Source: Chitinophaga japonensis
Lineage (GTDB): Bacteria; Bacteroidota; Bacteroidia; Chitinophagales; Chitinophagaceae
DNA: 64,000 nucleotides
Direction of reading: 5' to 3'
Assembly: GCF_007830125.1 (NCBI RefSeq)
Contig: NZ_VLLG01000003.1
Location: 238,247-302,246, forward strand
Shown: positions 1 to 8,429 of the stretch, piece after piece
Position numbering within the stretch: position 1 is the stretch's first letter
Layout: each line of letters starts with the position of its first letter
Notes under the pieces: model-generated
Seen by the model: only the letters and a program-made list of their open reading frames with translations
What the model was told of the DNA's origin: nothing
The model's database searches: none
Made by a program: the position numbers and the translations under genes

Positions 1-652
1 TACTGGCGGAGGAGTATACGGCATTGGTCACTTTGGTGGTGTTGGCGCCGCTCTCGCCGTCATAGGCAACATTATCATCCCCGTTAATGGCGGTGATCTC
101 CCAGCCCCTTTGCACGCCCTGCTGGCCGGCAGGGGAGTTCTTGTCGGTATATAGCACCATCAGGTGGGTATTGTTGTCCTGGTCCAGTGCGTAGGTCACT
201 TCCAGGCCAAAGCTGCCGGTGGTGCCGCTTGTTTTCTCGATCACGCCGTTCTGCAACTTATTGGCCAGGGAGCCGGTGCGGTCCAGGAAACTGTAGCGGT
301 CCAGCCTGGTGCCGTTTTCTTCCGGGAAGGTCATCATGGTGGAGAGCAGGTTTTCCGCGGTGCTGTAAGTACTGCTGAAGGGGTCCAGCGCCGGCACCTG
401 CCCGTACCAGTAGTAGGTGGGCAGGCCCGCATCCGCATTCCTTCCGCCGTCTGCATAGGTCACCTGCATCAGGCGGTACATCAGGTATTTGAGCGAGTCC
501 TCATCGGTTTTGGCGGTTGTATTGCCGCCGCCCCCGTTATTGTTATTATTGCCATCGTCCTGCGCGTCTTTTTTGCAGGAAAAGAAGATGCTGCTGCAAA
601 GCAGGCTCACCACGATCATAGGGATACCCTTGCGTAAAAAATCTTGCTTCAT
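1..652 (-). CDS. S41-family peptidase-like lipoprotein, N-terminal part (partial)
   Basis: This minus-strand gene runs off the left edge, so only about 217 N-terminal residues are visible. The start at 652 gives MKQDFLRKG followed by a hydrophobic stretch and a lipobox ending in Cys26 (IFFSC), so a lipid-anchored envelope protein is expected; another in-frame ATG lies at 658. After an Asn/Gly-rich linker comes a region with Trp/Tyr-rich helices (PTYYWYGQVP) and then a PDZ-like stretch (SPAGQQGVQRGWEITAING). That order (helical domain, then PDZ with an R-G-D/W-x-I-x-x-I-N-G core) is typical of Bacteroidota carboxyl-terminal-processing S41 protease lipoproteins. The catalytic Ser/Lys domain would lie outside the window, so activity cannot be judged. 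The family assignment is an inference from the N-terminal half only. Confidence 0.6.
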   Translation of the reverse strand, partial: MKQDFLRKGIPMIVVSLLCSSIFFSCKKDAQDDGNNNNNGGGGNTTAKTDEDSLKYLMYRLMQVTYADGGRNADAGLPTYYWYGQVPALDPFSSTYSTAENLLSTMMTFPEENGTRLDRYSFLDRTGSLANKLQNGVIEKTSGTTGSFGLEVTYALDQDNNTHLMVLYTDKNSPAGQQGVQRGWEITAINGDDNVAYDGESGANTTKVTNAVYSSAS

Positions 653-900
653 GCGCATGCCGTTTGTGCTGTTAAATTGAGATGTTGGCGCTTCGTATAT
701 ACTGCAATGGTAAGCACTGCATCAATATATAAACGGTAAAAAAGCGCTTTTCTGCGAACGGATCGACGAAAAGCGTAAAAGGATCGGTAAAGTATGCATC
801 CTTTCCGTTATAATAATACAAATTTCTTTTAATACGGGGCCGCCTCACCGGTGGTTGCCCGCTGAATTAAGCAAATTTTAATATGCGGCGGGCGGACGCT

Positions 901-1473
901 TCAGTTAATGCCCACCAGCAGGGCGGTGAGGCCCACGCCGATGCCCAGGCCGCCCAGGCCCCAGTACAGCCGGTTGAGGAAGCTCTTTTTCCGTTCATTG
1001 TTCACTTTGTCAATGGCGTCGCCGATCAGTATCTGCGTCTGGGAGAGGCTGGAGGACATGTTGGTGATGTTCTCCTTTACCGCGCCCACATCGCGGCTGG
1101 TCTGGTCCAGTTGGGCCAGGGAGGTATAATAGAGCGTATCAAACTTCAGTTTCAGCGCATTGTAATCCCGCTGGCCGCCGGCTATCATGCTGTCCTGCCG
1201 GGTCACCAGCGCCTCGTAGGACTTTATGATCTCCCCGGTATTGGGATTGCGGAGCCGGTACTGGCGGTAGGCCGTCTCGTAAATGTGGAAGTTCTGGCTG
1301 TTCATGAGCACACTGCTGTCGCATTGTATCACGATGGTGTCACCCAGGGACAGGCGGTAATTATGCTGGGAGGCGCACCCGTTAAAGTGCTTCAGGCTGC
1401 CCTGCGCGCGGGCGGTAAGGGCGGATGCCGTTGCCAGCAATAACAGGCAGTATGGCAGGAAACGTAGCTGCAT
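901..1473 (-). CDS. Hypothetical exported protein with C-terminal membrane segment
   Basis: The 190-residue product begins with a clear signal peptide (LLLLATASALTARAQ), continues with a soluble region that mentions no known motif, and then a helical segment of roughly residues 85-160 with a pattern compatible with coiled coil. It ends in a Gly-rich hydrophobic segment (GLGGLGIGVGLTALLVGIN) that could anchor it in a membrane. It lies 12 bp downstream of the minus-strand gene ending at 1486, and the two probably form an operon. Both have a membrane segment plus a coiled coil, which suggests they act together in the envelope. I do not recognise a family and assign no function. Confidence 0.7.
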   Translation of the reverse strand: MQLRFLPYCLLLLATASALTARAQGSLKHFNGCASQHNYRLSLGDTIVIQCDSSVLMNSQNFHIYETAYRQYRLRNPNTGEIIKSYEALVTRQDSMIAGGQRDYNALKLKFDTLYYTSLAQLDQTSRDVGAVKENITNMSSSLSQTQILIGDAIDKVNNERKKSFLNRLYWGLGGLGIGVGLTALLVGIN

Positions 1474-1485
1474 GGTAAAGAGGGA

Positions 1486-1863
1486 TTAGAGGTTTACAAT
1501 GGAAATAATGCCGGAATCGGCGGGCTGGTATTCCCGGAGGGCGGCGATCCTGGCTTTCAGGCTGTCTGCCTCCGCCCGGTTCCGGGCGTCTTTCACTTTT
1601 TTCTCCAGGTCCATCAGCTCCGTCCTTACATAGATACCATTGATCACAGCCCGTTGCCGGTCCAGGTCCGCCTGGATGGAGTCCAGCCGGTTACTGGCGT
1701 CGTGAAGGCGCAGCAGGGCGGTGTCAATGTTCCTGCGGGCTGTTTCCAGGTTCCTGACCGCCTCTTTCAGCCCCCGGCCGGAGCCAAAAACATTAAAGAT
1801 CAGGTTAATGAGCAGGATGCCGATGATAATAAAGACCAGGATCTTTGGGGTATTCGCGTTCAT
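1486..1863 (-). CDS. Hypothetical membrane-anchored coiled-coil protein
   Basis: A 125-residue protein with one N-terminal transmembrane helix (about residues 8-27, ILVFIIIGILLINLIFNVF) and no cleavage site. It is followed by a long charged helical region (residues 32-110) rich in Arg, Asp, Glu and Leu, which reads as a coiled coil. It is the first gene of a probable two-gene minus-strand unit with the exported protein at 901-1473. It is divergent from the GH92 gene at 2015 with about 150 bp between. Function unknown; a structural or scaffold role in the envelope is only a guess. Confidence 0.7.
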   Translation of the reverse strand: MNANTPKILVFIIIGILLINLIFNVFGSGRGLKEAVRNLETARRNIDTALLRLHDASNRLDSIQADLDRQRAVINGIYVRTELMDLEKKVKDARNRAEADSLKARIAALREYQPADSGIISIVNL

Positions 1864-2014
1864 GGCAAAAGTATTAATTGGGGTTGCTTACAAAGATAGC
1901 TTAAATAATGCAATGGATGCACCCGTCCACCGCTTATAAAAATAATACACAACATGCGCCTGAAGGTTTATTTTTACACACTTTATCGGGATATAAAAAT
2001 CACGTTATCGTACT

Positions 2015-4300
2015 ATGAGGAAAATAATCGCAACAGCCCTGGTGCTGGCTTCCAGCTACGCCCAGGCGCAAACAGTGGACAAGATCACGGATCCGGCAGA
2101 CTGGGTGAACCCGCTAATGGGTACCGCGTCCAAATTCAGCTTGTCCAATGGAAATACTTACCCGGCTATTGCCTGCCCCTGGGGCATGAATTTCTGGATG
2201 CCGCAAACCGGTAAAATGGGCAACGGCTGGGCTTATACTTACGACTCGGAAAAGCTCCGGGGCTTTAAACAAACCCACCAGCCCAGCCCCTGGATCAACG
2301 ATTACGGCCAGTTCGCCATTATGCCGGTGACCGGCCATGTGCGCTTCAACGAGGATGAAAGGGCCAGTTGGTTCTCCCATAAATCTGAAATTGCCCGCCC
2401 TTACTACTATAGCGTATACCTGGCGGACCATGATGTGACCACCGAGATCACGCCCACGGAAAGGGCCGCCCGTATCCGCTTTACCTATCCCACTACGGAC
2501 AGCGCGTTTGTAGTGGTGGATGCGCTGGATAAAGGCTCCTATGTAAAGGTGATACCGGAAGAGCAGAAGATCATCGGCTACACCACCAAGAACAGCGGTG
2601 GGGTGCCGGAAAACTTCAGGAACTATTTTGTGCTGTACTTTGACAAGCCCTTTACCTACCAGGCCACTTTTGCCAACAAGGCGCTGGCTGCCGGCCGCCT
2701 GGAAGCGAAGGACGACCACGTAGGCGCGGTGATAGGTTTTGCCACCAAAAGGGGAGAGCAGGTGAATGTAAAAGTAGCTTCTTCCTTCATCAGCCCGGAG
2801 CAGGCGGAACTGAACCTGCAGCAGGAGATAGGCCGGAGCAGCTTCGCCGACATCAAGGCCAAAGCCAAAGCCGCCTGGAACAAGGAACTGGGCCGCATAC
2901 TGGTAACCGGCGGCACGGTGGACCAGACCCGCACCTTCTACTCCTGCCTGTACCGGGCCATGCTGTTTCCCCGCAAGTTCTATGAAATGGACAGCAAGGG
3001 ACAGGTGATGCACTACAGCCCTTACAATGGCAAGGTGCTGCCGGGCTATATGTTCACCGACAACGGTTTCTGGGATACCTTCCGCTCCGCCTTCCCCTTC
3101 TTTACCCTGATGTACCCTACTATGGACGGGCATATCATGGAAGGGCTGGTAAATGCCTACAAGGAAAGCGGCTGGTTGCCGGAATGGGCCAGCCCCGGTC
3201 ACCGCGATTGTATGATCGGCTCCAACTCCGCTTCCATTATCGCAGATGCCTACCTGAAAGGTATCCGCGGCTTTGATGTGAATACCGCTTACGAGGCCAT
3301 CCTGAAGAATACAGAGAACGAAGGCCCTTTAAGCTCCGTAGGCCGCAAAGGCGTAAAATATTACAACGAGCTGGGATATGTGCCTTACGACGTGGATGTG
3401 AACGAGAACACGGCCCGCACCCTGGAATATGCATATGACGATTTCACCATCTACCAACTGGCCAAAGCGCTGAAACGCCCCGCCAGCGAGATAGAGCGTT
3501 TTGCCAAACGTAGCCAGAACTACCGCAACGTATTTGACCCGGAAACAAAGCTGATGCGCGGCAAGAACAAGGACGGCCGTTTCCAGGCGCCTTTCAATCC
3601 CTTCAAATGGGGCGACGCTTTTACGGAAGGCAACAGTTGGCACTATAGCTGGTCTGTATTCCATGACATACAGGGCCTGGCAGACCTGATGGGCGGCCGC
3701 GCCACCTTTACCGCCATGCTGGACTCCGTGTTCAAAATGCCGCCGGTATTCGACGACAGCTACTACGGCCAGGTGATCCACGAGATCCGGGAAATGCAGA
3801 TCATGAACATGGGCCAGTATGCGCACGGCAACCAGCCCATCCAGCACATGATCTACCTGTACAACTATGCCGGTCAGCCCTGGAAAGCCCAGTACTGGCT
3901 GCGCGAAGTGATGGACCGCCTGTATACGCCCGCACCGGACGGCTACTGCGGCGATGAGGACAACGGGCAAACCTCCGCCTGGTATGTGTTCACCGCCCTG
4001 GGCTTTTACCCGGTATGCCCCGGCACCCAGCAGTACGTGATAGGCGCGCCGCTGTTCAAAAAAGCAACCGTACTGATGGAAGACGGTAAAAAGCTGGTGA
4101 TCAACGCACCGGTCAACAATGCAGACAACCGCTATGTGCAGGCCATCAAGGTGAACGGCCAGACCTATGGCAAGAACTGGTTCGATCACAAAATGCTGCA
4201 GCAGGGCGGCAATATTACTTTTGATATGGGCGCTACGCCGAATAAGAGCAGGGGAACCTCCCCGGATGCGGCACCGTATTCATTTTCTGGAGGTAAGTAA
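2015..4300 (+). CDS. GH92 family alpha-mannosidase, exported
   Basis: The 761-residue protein has a Sec signal peptide (ALVLASSYAQAQ) and the two-domain layout of GH92: an N-terminal beta-sandwich, then an (alpha/alpha)6 barrel. GH92 enzymes are calcium-dependent exo-alpha-mannosidases that invert configuration and trim mannose from N-glycans and yeast mannan in the periplasm or at the surface. Visible signature elements are EGNSWHYSW with the putative acid Glu538, and GDEDNGQTSAWY with the paired acidic residues Asp647 and Asp649. The spacing from the acid to the second Asp is 111, as I recall for BT3990. The motif reads GDED instead of the commoner GNDD. The gene stands alone; the next gene, after a heptad inverted array, is an unrelated ABC exporter. 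Which mannosidic linkage it prefers cannot be told from sequence. Confidence 0.93.
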   Translation: MRKIIATALVLASSYAQAQTVDKITDPADWVNPLMGTASKFSLSNGNTYPAIACPWGMNFWMPQTGKMGNGWAYTYDSEKLRGFKQTHQPSPWINDYGQFAIMPVTGHVRFNEDERASWFSHKSEIARPYYYSVYLADHDVTTEITPTERAARIRFTYPTTDSAFVVVDALDKGSYVKVIPEEQKIIGYTTKNSGGVPENFRNYFVLYFDKPFTYQATFANKALAAGRLEAKDDHVGAVIGFATKRGEQVNVKVASSFISPEQAELNLQQEIGRSSFADIKAKAKAAWNKELGRILVTGGTVDQTRTFYSCLYRAMLFPRKFYEMDSKGQVMHYSPYNGKVLPGYMFTDNGFWDTFRSAFPFFTLMYPTMDGHIMEGLVNAYKESGWLPEWASPGHRDCMIGSNSASIIADAYLKGIRGFDVNTAYEAILKNTENEGPLSSVGRKGVKYYNELGYVPYDVDVNENTARTLEYAYDDFTIYQLAKALKRPASEIERFAKRSQNYRNVFDPETKLMRGKNKDGRFQAPFNPFKWGDAFTEGNSWHYSWSVFHDIQGLADLMGGRATFTAMLDSVFKMPPVFDDSYYGQVIHEIREMQIMNMGQYAHGNQPIQHMIYLYNYAGQPWKAQYWLREVMDRLYTPAPDGYCGDEDNGQTSAWYVFTALGFYPVCPGTQQYVIGAPLFKKATVLMEDGKKLVINAPVNNADNRYVQAIKVNGQTYGKNWFDHKMLQQGGNITFDMGATPNKSRGTSPDAAPYSFSGGK

Positions 4301-4306
4301 TAAGGG

Positions 4307-4416
4307 GGAGAAGTAAGATGTATGATGTAGGAAGTAGGAAATTGGAAGTCTGCATCCAACATCATACATCCTACTTCGTACTTCCTACTTCATACCTCCT
4401 ACCTCCTACTTCATAT
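4307..4416. repeat. Inverted array of degenerate heptamers, family A copy 1
   Basis: This array starts 9 nt after the GH92 stop and runs to the start codon of the ABC transporter. The left side reads as consecutive 7-nt words of type GAAGTAN/GATGTAN. The right side reads as about eight 7-nt words fitting NTCNTAC, i.e. the complement. The best stem pairs 4310-4328 with 4359-4377, 18 of 19 positions matching. Positions 1 and 4 of the heptamer vary between words, while TC and TAC are nearly fixed. The array is open in one reading frame, so a naive gene call can extend the downstream gene 33 codons into it. Confidence 0.85.
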
Positions 4417-6195
4417 ATGCCAAACCCTTACATATCACTGTTACAAACCGCCTGGCGCTATGCGCGGCAGGAGCGAAAAAAGTACCTGCTGGTGTATGCC
4501 ATGTTTGTTTGCTCCGGCGTTATTGTAGCCCTTTATCCCCTGCTGCTGGGCTGGTTTATCAGCAAGGTGCAGCAGGATACCCAACGGGTATTGTATTATG
4601 CCCTCCTGTATGCAGCCGCTTATTTTACCCTGAGAATATTGAGCTGGTGTTTTCACGGCCCCGCCCGTATCATGGAACGTGAGCTGGCCTTTAACCTGAG
4701 CCGTAATTTCCTGCAGGAACGGTACCACCAGGCGCTGCACCTGCCGGTAAAATGGCACCAGGACCACCACAGCGGCGCCACCATTAACCGCATCCGCAAA
4801 GCATATGAAGCATTAAAGACCTTTTTTGATCATGGCTTCATGTACCTCAGCGCATTGTCCAAGCTGGTGTTCTCCGTGGTGGCCATGCTCTGGTTCTCCC
4901 CGCTCTTTGGCGGTATCGGGGTGCTGCTGGGCGCCGTTACCATCTGGGCCATCTTTAAGTTTGACAAGCCTTTTATCAAAACCCTGGATGAAGTGAATGA
5001 GCGGGAGCATGTGGTGTCCGCCACGCTTTTTGACAGCCTTTCCAACATCATGACCGTTATTACCCTGCGGCTGGAAAAGAGTATGGAAACGGGGTTGCTC
5101 GGCAAGGTGCAGCACATACTGCCTCCCTTCCGGAAAAATGTGAAGATCAATGAATGGAAATGGTTTGTGGCCGATACGCTGATCGCCGTCATTTACTGCG
5201 TGGTGGCGGTGGGGTATGTGATACAGCACTGGACCCCCGGCACCCTGTTCCAGGTGGCGGGCCTGGTGACCCTGCTGGGATATGTGACCAATTTTACCAG
5301 CGTGTTCTATGATTTTGCCTGGCAGTATACAGACATTATACAGTACAATACCTATGTGCAAACGGCCCGTAACATCGAGGAGGCCTACACCCGCCAGCAC
5401 CGCCCTGATACGCCTACCGACCTGCCGGACAACTGGCAGCACATCCGCATCCGGGAGCTGAGCTTTTCCCACCGCCCGCAGTACAATGAAGCGCACGCGC
5501 CCCAAAGCCTGCACCGTTTGCAACTGGACATCCGCCGTGGCACGCGCATCGCCCTCATAGGGGAGAGCGGCAGCGGAAAAAGCACCCTGCTGTCCCTGCT
5601 GAGAGGCCTGTACAGTCCCGAACCGGGCATGGAGCTAACGGTAGACGGCGCGCCTTACGGGCTGCCTACGCTCAATGAAACAGTCACCCTGTTCCCGCAG
5701 GAGCCGGAGATATTCGAGAACACCATTGCCTATAACGTAACCCTCGGGTTGCCCTTCAGCGAGGCCGATATCCTGGAGGTATGTGAAAGCGCGCACTTTA
5801 CAGACGTGATCCGGCAACTGCCGCAGGGGCTGGCCTCCGATATCCGGGAAAAGGGCGTGAACCTTTCCGGCGGCCAGAAACAACGCCTGGCGCTGGCCCG
5901 CGGCATCCTGGCCGCACGGGAAAGCGAAGTGGTGCTGCTGGACGAGCCTACCAGCAGCGTAGATCCTAAAACAGAGGCGCAGATATACGAAAAGCTCTTC
6001 ACGGCCTTTGCCGACAAGGCGATCATCTCATCCATGCACCGCCTGCACCTCCTGCCCCGTTTTGACTATATTTATATCCTGCAACAGGGGCATATTGCAG
6101 CGGAAGGCACTTTTACGCACCTGTTCACCCACAGCCCCGTTTTCCGGGAATTATGGAAACACCAGGAGGATACAGCGGGTAAACATGACCGGTAG
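4417..6195 (+). CDS. ABC exporter, fused membrane and ATP-binding domains
   Basis: A 592-residue half-transporter of the ABC exporter type. The membrane domain occupies about residues 15-330 with several hydrophobic helices (YLLVYAMFVCSGVIVALYPL and others). The nucleotide-binding domain follows, with Walker A GESGSGKST at residues 382-390, signature LSGGQKQR, and Walker B VVLLDEPTSSVD. It would act as a homodimer or with a partner outside the window to export a lipid, peptide or drug. I chose the ATG at 4417 because the upstream in-frame extension to 4318 is entirely heptad repeat and encodes a low-complexity Ser-Tyr-Pro-Thr stretch. The substrate is unknown. The gene appears to be a separate transcription unit from GH92. 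Confidence 0.9.
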   Translation: MPNPYISLLQTAWRYARQERKKYLLVYAMFVCSGVIVALYPLLLGWFISKVQQDTQRVLYYALLYAAAYFTLRILSWCFHGPARIMERELAFNLSRNFLQERYHQALHLPVKWHQDHHSGATINRIRKAYEALKTFFDHGFMYLSALSKLVFSVVAMLWFSPLFGGIGVLLGAVTIWAIFKFDKPFIKTLDEVNEREHVVSATLFDSLSNIMTVITLRLEKSMETGLLGKVQHILPPFRKNVKINEWKWFVADTLIAVIYCVVAVGYVIQHWTPGTLFQVAGLVTLLGYVTNFTSVFYDFAWQYTDIIQYNTYVQTARNIEEAYTRQHRPDTPTDLPDNWQHIRIRELSFSHRPQYNEAHAPQSLHRLQLDIRRGTRIALIGESGSGKSTLLSLLRGLYSPEPGMELTVDGAPYGLPTLNETVTLFPQEPEIFENTIAYNVTLGLPFSEADILEVCESAHFTDVIRQLPQGLASDIREKGVNLSGGQKQRLALARGILAARESEVVLLDEPTSSVDPKTEAQIYEKLFTAFADKAIISSMHRLHLLPRFDYIYILQQGHIAAEGTFTHLFTHSPVFRELWKHQEDTAGKHDR

Positions 6196-6231
6196 CTGAA
6201 CTTTTTGGCATAACAGTTGGTTTTAAATACC

Positions 6232-7068
6232 ATGCACATGAACCGTTATCTTACGCGCTGGCTGTGCCTCTTGCTCGCGGCACTGCCCTTTGGTTGCGCA
6301 CGTTCGCCTTACGCGGATACCAACAAAGTGTACAAGCAACAAGTAAAAGCATATGCAAAATCGCTGCGTACGCCGCTTGCGCCGGTATATATTGATTCGG
6401 TGCCTGCCCTGCACTGGTGGGCCGGCACCACCAATTTCAACATGCGCAAGCCTAATTACGTGATCATTCATCACACTGCGCAGAACAGTTGCGAGCAAAC
6501 GCTGCGTACCTTCACCATGCCCCGCACGCAGGTGAGCGCGCATTACGTGATCTGCCGGGACGGCGTGGTGCACCAGATGCTGAATGATTACCTGCGGGCC
6601 TGGCATGGCGGCGTGGCCAAGTGGGGCGGGCTTACAGACATCAACTCTTCCTCCATCGGCATTGAGCTGGACAACAATGGCTTTGAGCCCTTTGATTCCC
6701 TGCAGGTCAGGAGCCTGCTCATTTTACTGGATACCCTGAAGCACCGCTACAATATACCGGCGGCCAATTTTATCGGGCATGGGGATATTGCCCCCGGCCG
6801 TAAAGTGGACCCCAGCGCGTATTTTCCCTGGCAGCGGCTGGCAGAAAAAGGATTTGGCCTCTGGTATGGCGATACCTCGCTTGTTACCCTGCCAGAAAAC
6901 TTCAACCACCTGCAGGCATTGCGTATTGTAGGTTATAATGTAAAGGACAGCAGTGCGGCCATTGCCGCTTTCAAACGGCATTTTGTGCCGGCAGATTCCA
7001 CTACCGGCACCCTGCTGAGCGAAGGGGAGCAGAAAATATTGTATAGCCTTATGGAGCAGAGTGAGTAA
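6232..7068 (+). CDS. N-acetylmuramoyl-L-alanine amidase, type 2 (AmpD-like)
   Basis: The protein has an N-terminal hydrophobic signal with a possible lipobox (LPFGCA) and one Amidase_2 domain at about residues 70-210. The zinc site is visible as IIHHTAQ (first His), GHGDIAPG (second His) and the Asp of KVDP. It would hydrolyse the bond between N-acetylmuramic acid and L-Ala of peptidoglycan, or of anhydromuropeptides during recycling. The exported location suggests work on the sacculus rather than cytosolic recycling. Possible starts are ATG 6232 and ATG 6238; both keep the signal sequence. The C-terminal 70 residues are an extra helical segment. It is convergent with the lipoprotein gene at 7076, only 7 bp between stops. 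Confidence 0.9.
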   Translation: MHMNRYLTRWLCLLLAALPFGCARSPYADTNKVYKQQVKAYAKSLRTPLAPVYIDSVPALHWWAGTTNFNMRKPNYVIIHHTAQNSCEQTLRTFTMPRTQVSAHYVICRDGVVHQMLNDYLRAWHGGVAKWGGLTDINSSSIGIELDNNGFEPFDSLQVRSLLILLDTLKHRYNIPAANFIGHGDIAPGRKVDPSAYFPWQRLAEKGFGLWYGDTSLVTLPENFNHLQALRIVGYNVKDSSAAIAAFKRHFVPADSTTGTLLSEGEQKILYSLMEQSE

Positions 7069-7075
7069 CCCACCC

Positions 7076-7570
7076 TCACAATCTCTTCTGGAACAACACC
7101 GGGAACGATTTTTCCAGCTCCTTTTGATGCGATGGGGGCAGCCGGTGAAAATCAAGCTGGTACTTTTCTTTCGCAATATGATCTTTCAGTGAGTCCTGCA
7201 CATGCGCTACGGCATCCATCAGGCTGCCGCGGGCGCCCATCATTACGGTGCCCTGGTATTTAAAGCGCAGGAAGGCGGGCAGTTTTTCTGACTGCTGGTA
7301 ACATGCCATCCAGTAGGCGGCCAGTGTACTGTCAAAAGCGCCGGGGCGGCGGGGCACCTTTTGGTTATTCATGCGGATGTTCACCATGGAATCCACGATA
7401 ATGAACTGGGTATCTGGTACGGCCGGCGGCGGGCCCAGGTCCGGCGGAGCCGTAATGGCCTTTGCACTGGTATCCGTGAAGGGCGCTTTGCTGCCGGGCT
7501 GCTGGCCACAGGCGGCCAGCAACGCGATACCTGCTACTGGCAGCCACCTGCTGAAAGGATGCAATATCAT
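7076..7570 (-). CDS. Hypothetical lipoprotein
   Basis: A 164-residue protein with a lipoprotein signal (GIALLAACGQQ, Cys21), then a Pro/Ala-rich linker and a small domain containing QFIIVDSMVNIRM and a helical C-terminus ending in KSFPVLFQKRL. I recognise no family. It probably sits in the periplasmic leaflet of the inner or outer membrane. The gene lies between the convergent amidase and the SDR gene upstream on the same strand (45 bp), so it might be cotranscribed with the SDR. Confidence 0.65.
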   Translation of the reverse strand: MILHPFSRWLPVAGIALLAACGQQPGSKAPFTDTSAKAITAPPDLGPPPAVPDTQFIIVDSMVNIRMNNQKVPRRPGAFDSTLAAYWMACYQQSEKLPAFLRFKYQGTVMMGARGSLMDAVAHVQDSLKDHIAKEKYQLDFHRLPPSHQKELEKSFPVLFQKRL

Positions 7571-7615
7571 ACACCTGTTTTTTCGTAGGATACTTGTTAC
7601 AATATTAATGCCGCA

Positions 7616-8401
7616 TCACCCTACCGGTGTTCTGCCGCCATCCACCGCGATATTGGTGCCGGTAATATAGCTGGCATAAGCCGATGCCAGGAAGGTGACC
7701 AGCGCGGCGATCTCCTGCGGCTGTCCAAAGCGCTTCATAGGAATTTCCGCCAGCCACTCCCGTTCCACGTCCGCCTCGCTGACATTGCGGGCAGCGGCGC
7801 TGGCCGCAATAATGGATTGCAGGCGGCTGGTAGATACCGCACCCGGCAATACATTGTTCACCGTAATGCCGTAAGGCGCCAGCTCGCCGGCCAGGGTTTT
7901 GGCCCAGGCCGCTACGGCCCAGCGGGTGGTGTTGGATACGCCCAGGTTCTTCAACGGCGCTTTTACAGAAGTGGAAATGATATTGATGATACGGCCGTAA
8001 CCCGCCGCAGTCATACCGGGGATGACCGCCTGCGCCAGTATATGATTGCACACCAGGTGCTGGTTGTAGGCTTCCGTAAAAGCATGCACCTGGGCATCCA
8101 GTATTGGTCCGGGGGCCGGGCCGCCGGTATTGTTTACCAGTATGTGAATGGGTTTACCGGCAGTCAGGGAGTTGATCACCTGCTCTACCCAGGAGGGGTC
8201 CCGGAAATCCGCTACTACATAATGATGTTGCTGCCCCGCACTGGTGTCCAGCAGGTCGCGCGCCTGCTGCAGCCGTGATTCTGTTTTGGCCATCAGGATG
8301 CATTCCGCTCCTGCAGTCGCCAGCTCTTTGGCTACCGCCAGGCCAATGCCCTGGGAGCTGCCGCACACGAGGGCGGTCTTTCCTTTTAATGAAAGTTCCA
8401 T
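7616..8401 (-). CDS. SDR family oxidoreductase with altered catalytic Tyr/Lys
   Basis: A 261-residue classical-length short-chain dehydrogenase. The Rossmann motif is CGSSQGIG (about 13-20), the adenine-ring motif is NTGGP (91-95), and the C-terminus has the usual ITGTNIAVDGG signature. The active-site region has Ser143 in IISTS, but the YxxxK pair is absent: the aligned positions read Ser156 and Arg160 in LGVSNTTRWAVAAWAKT. A subgroup of SDR proteins shares this S-N-x-x-R pattern, and their chemistry is not clear to me. The gene is 28 bp downstream of the acyltransferase-like gene on the same strand, suggesting an operon. Confidence 0.88.
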   Translation of the reverse strand: MELSLKGKTALVCGSSQGIGLAVAKELATAGAECILMAKTESRLQQARDLLDTSAGQQHHYVVADFRDPSWVEQVINSLTAGKPIHILVNNTGGPAPGPILDAQVHAFTEAYNQHLVCNHILAQAVIPGMTAAGYGRIINIISTSVKAPLKNLGVSNTTRWAVAAWAKTLAGELAPYGITVNNVLPGAVSTSRLQSIIAASAAARNVSEADVEREWLAEIPMKRFGQPQEIAALVTFLASAYASYITGTNIAVDGGRTPVG

Positions 8402-8429
8402 GGTTTCCGCAAGTTAAATTAATAATATT

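Noticed and set aside
3821..3840. GH92 with GNQP instead of GNEP, suggesting a mannosyl-phosphate-specific enzyme
   Set aside because: The catalytic acid Glu lies in EGNSWHY at residue 538 and is intact; the GNQP position is not that acid by its spacing to the paired Asp residues.
4318..4416. Extension of the ABC transporter by 33 codons
   Set aside because: The extension is heptad repeat sequence; the ATG at 4417 gives the usual exporter N-terminus.
4307..4416. CRISPR-like repeat array
   Set aside because: Words are 7 nt, degenerate and inverted, without unique spacers or cas genes.
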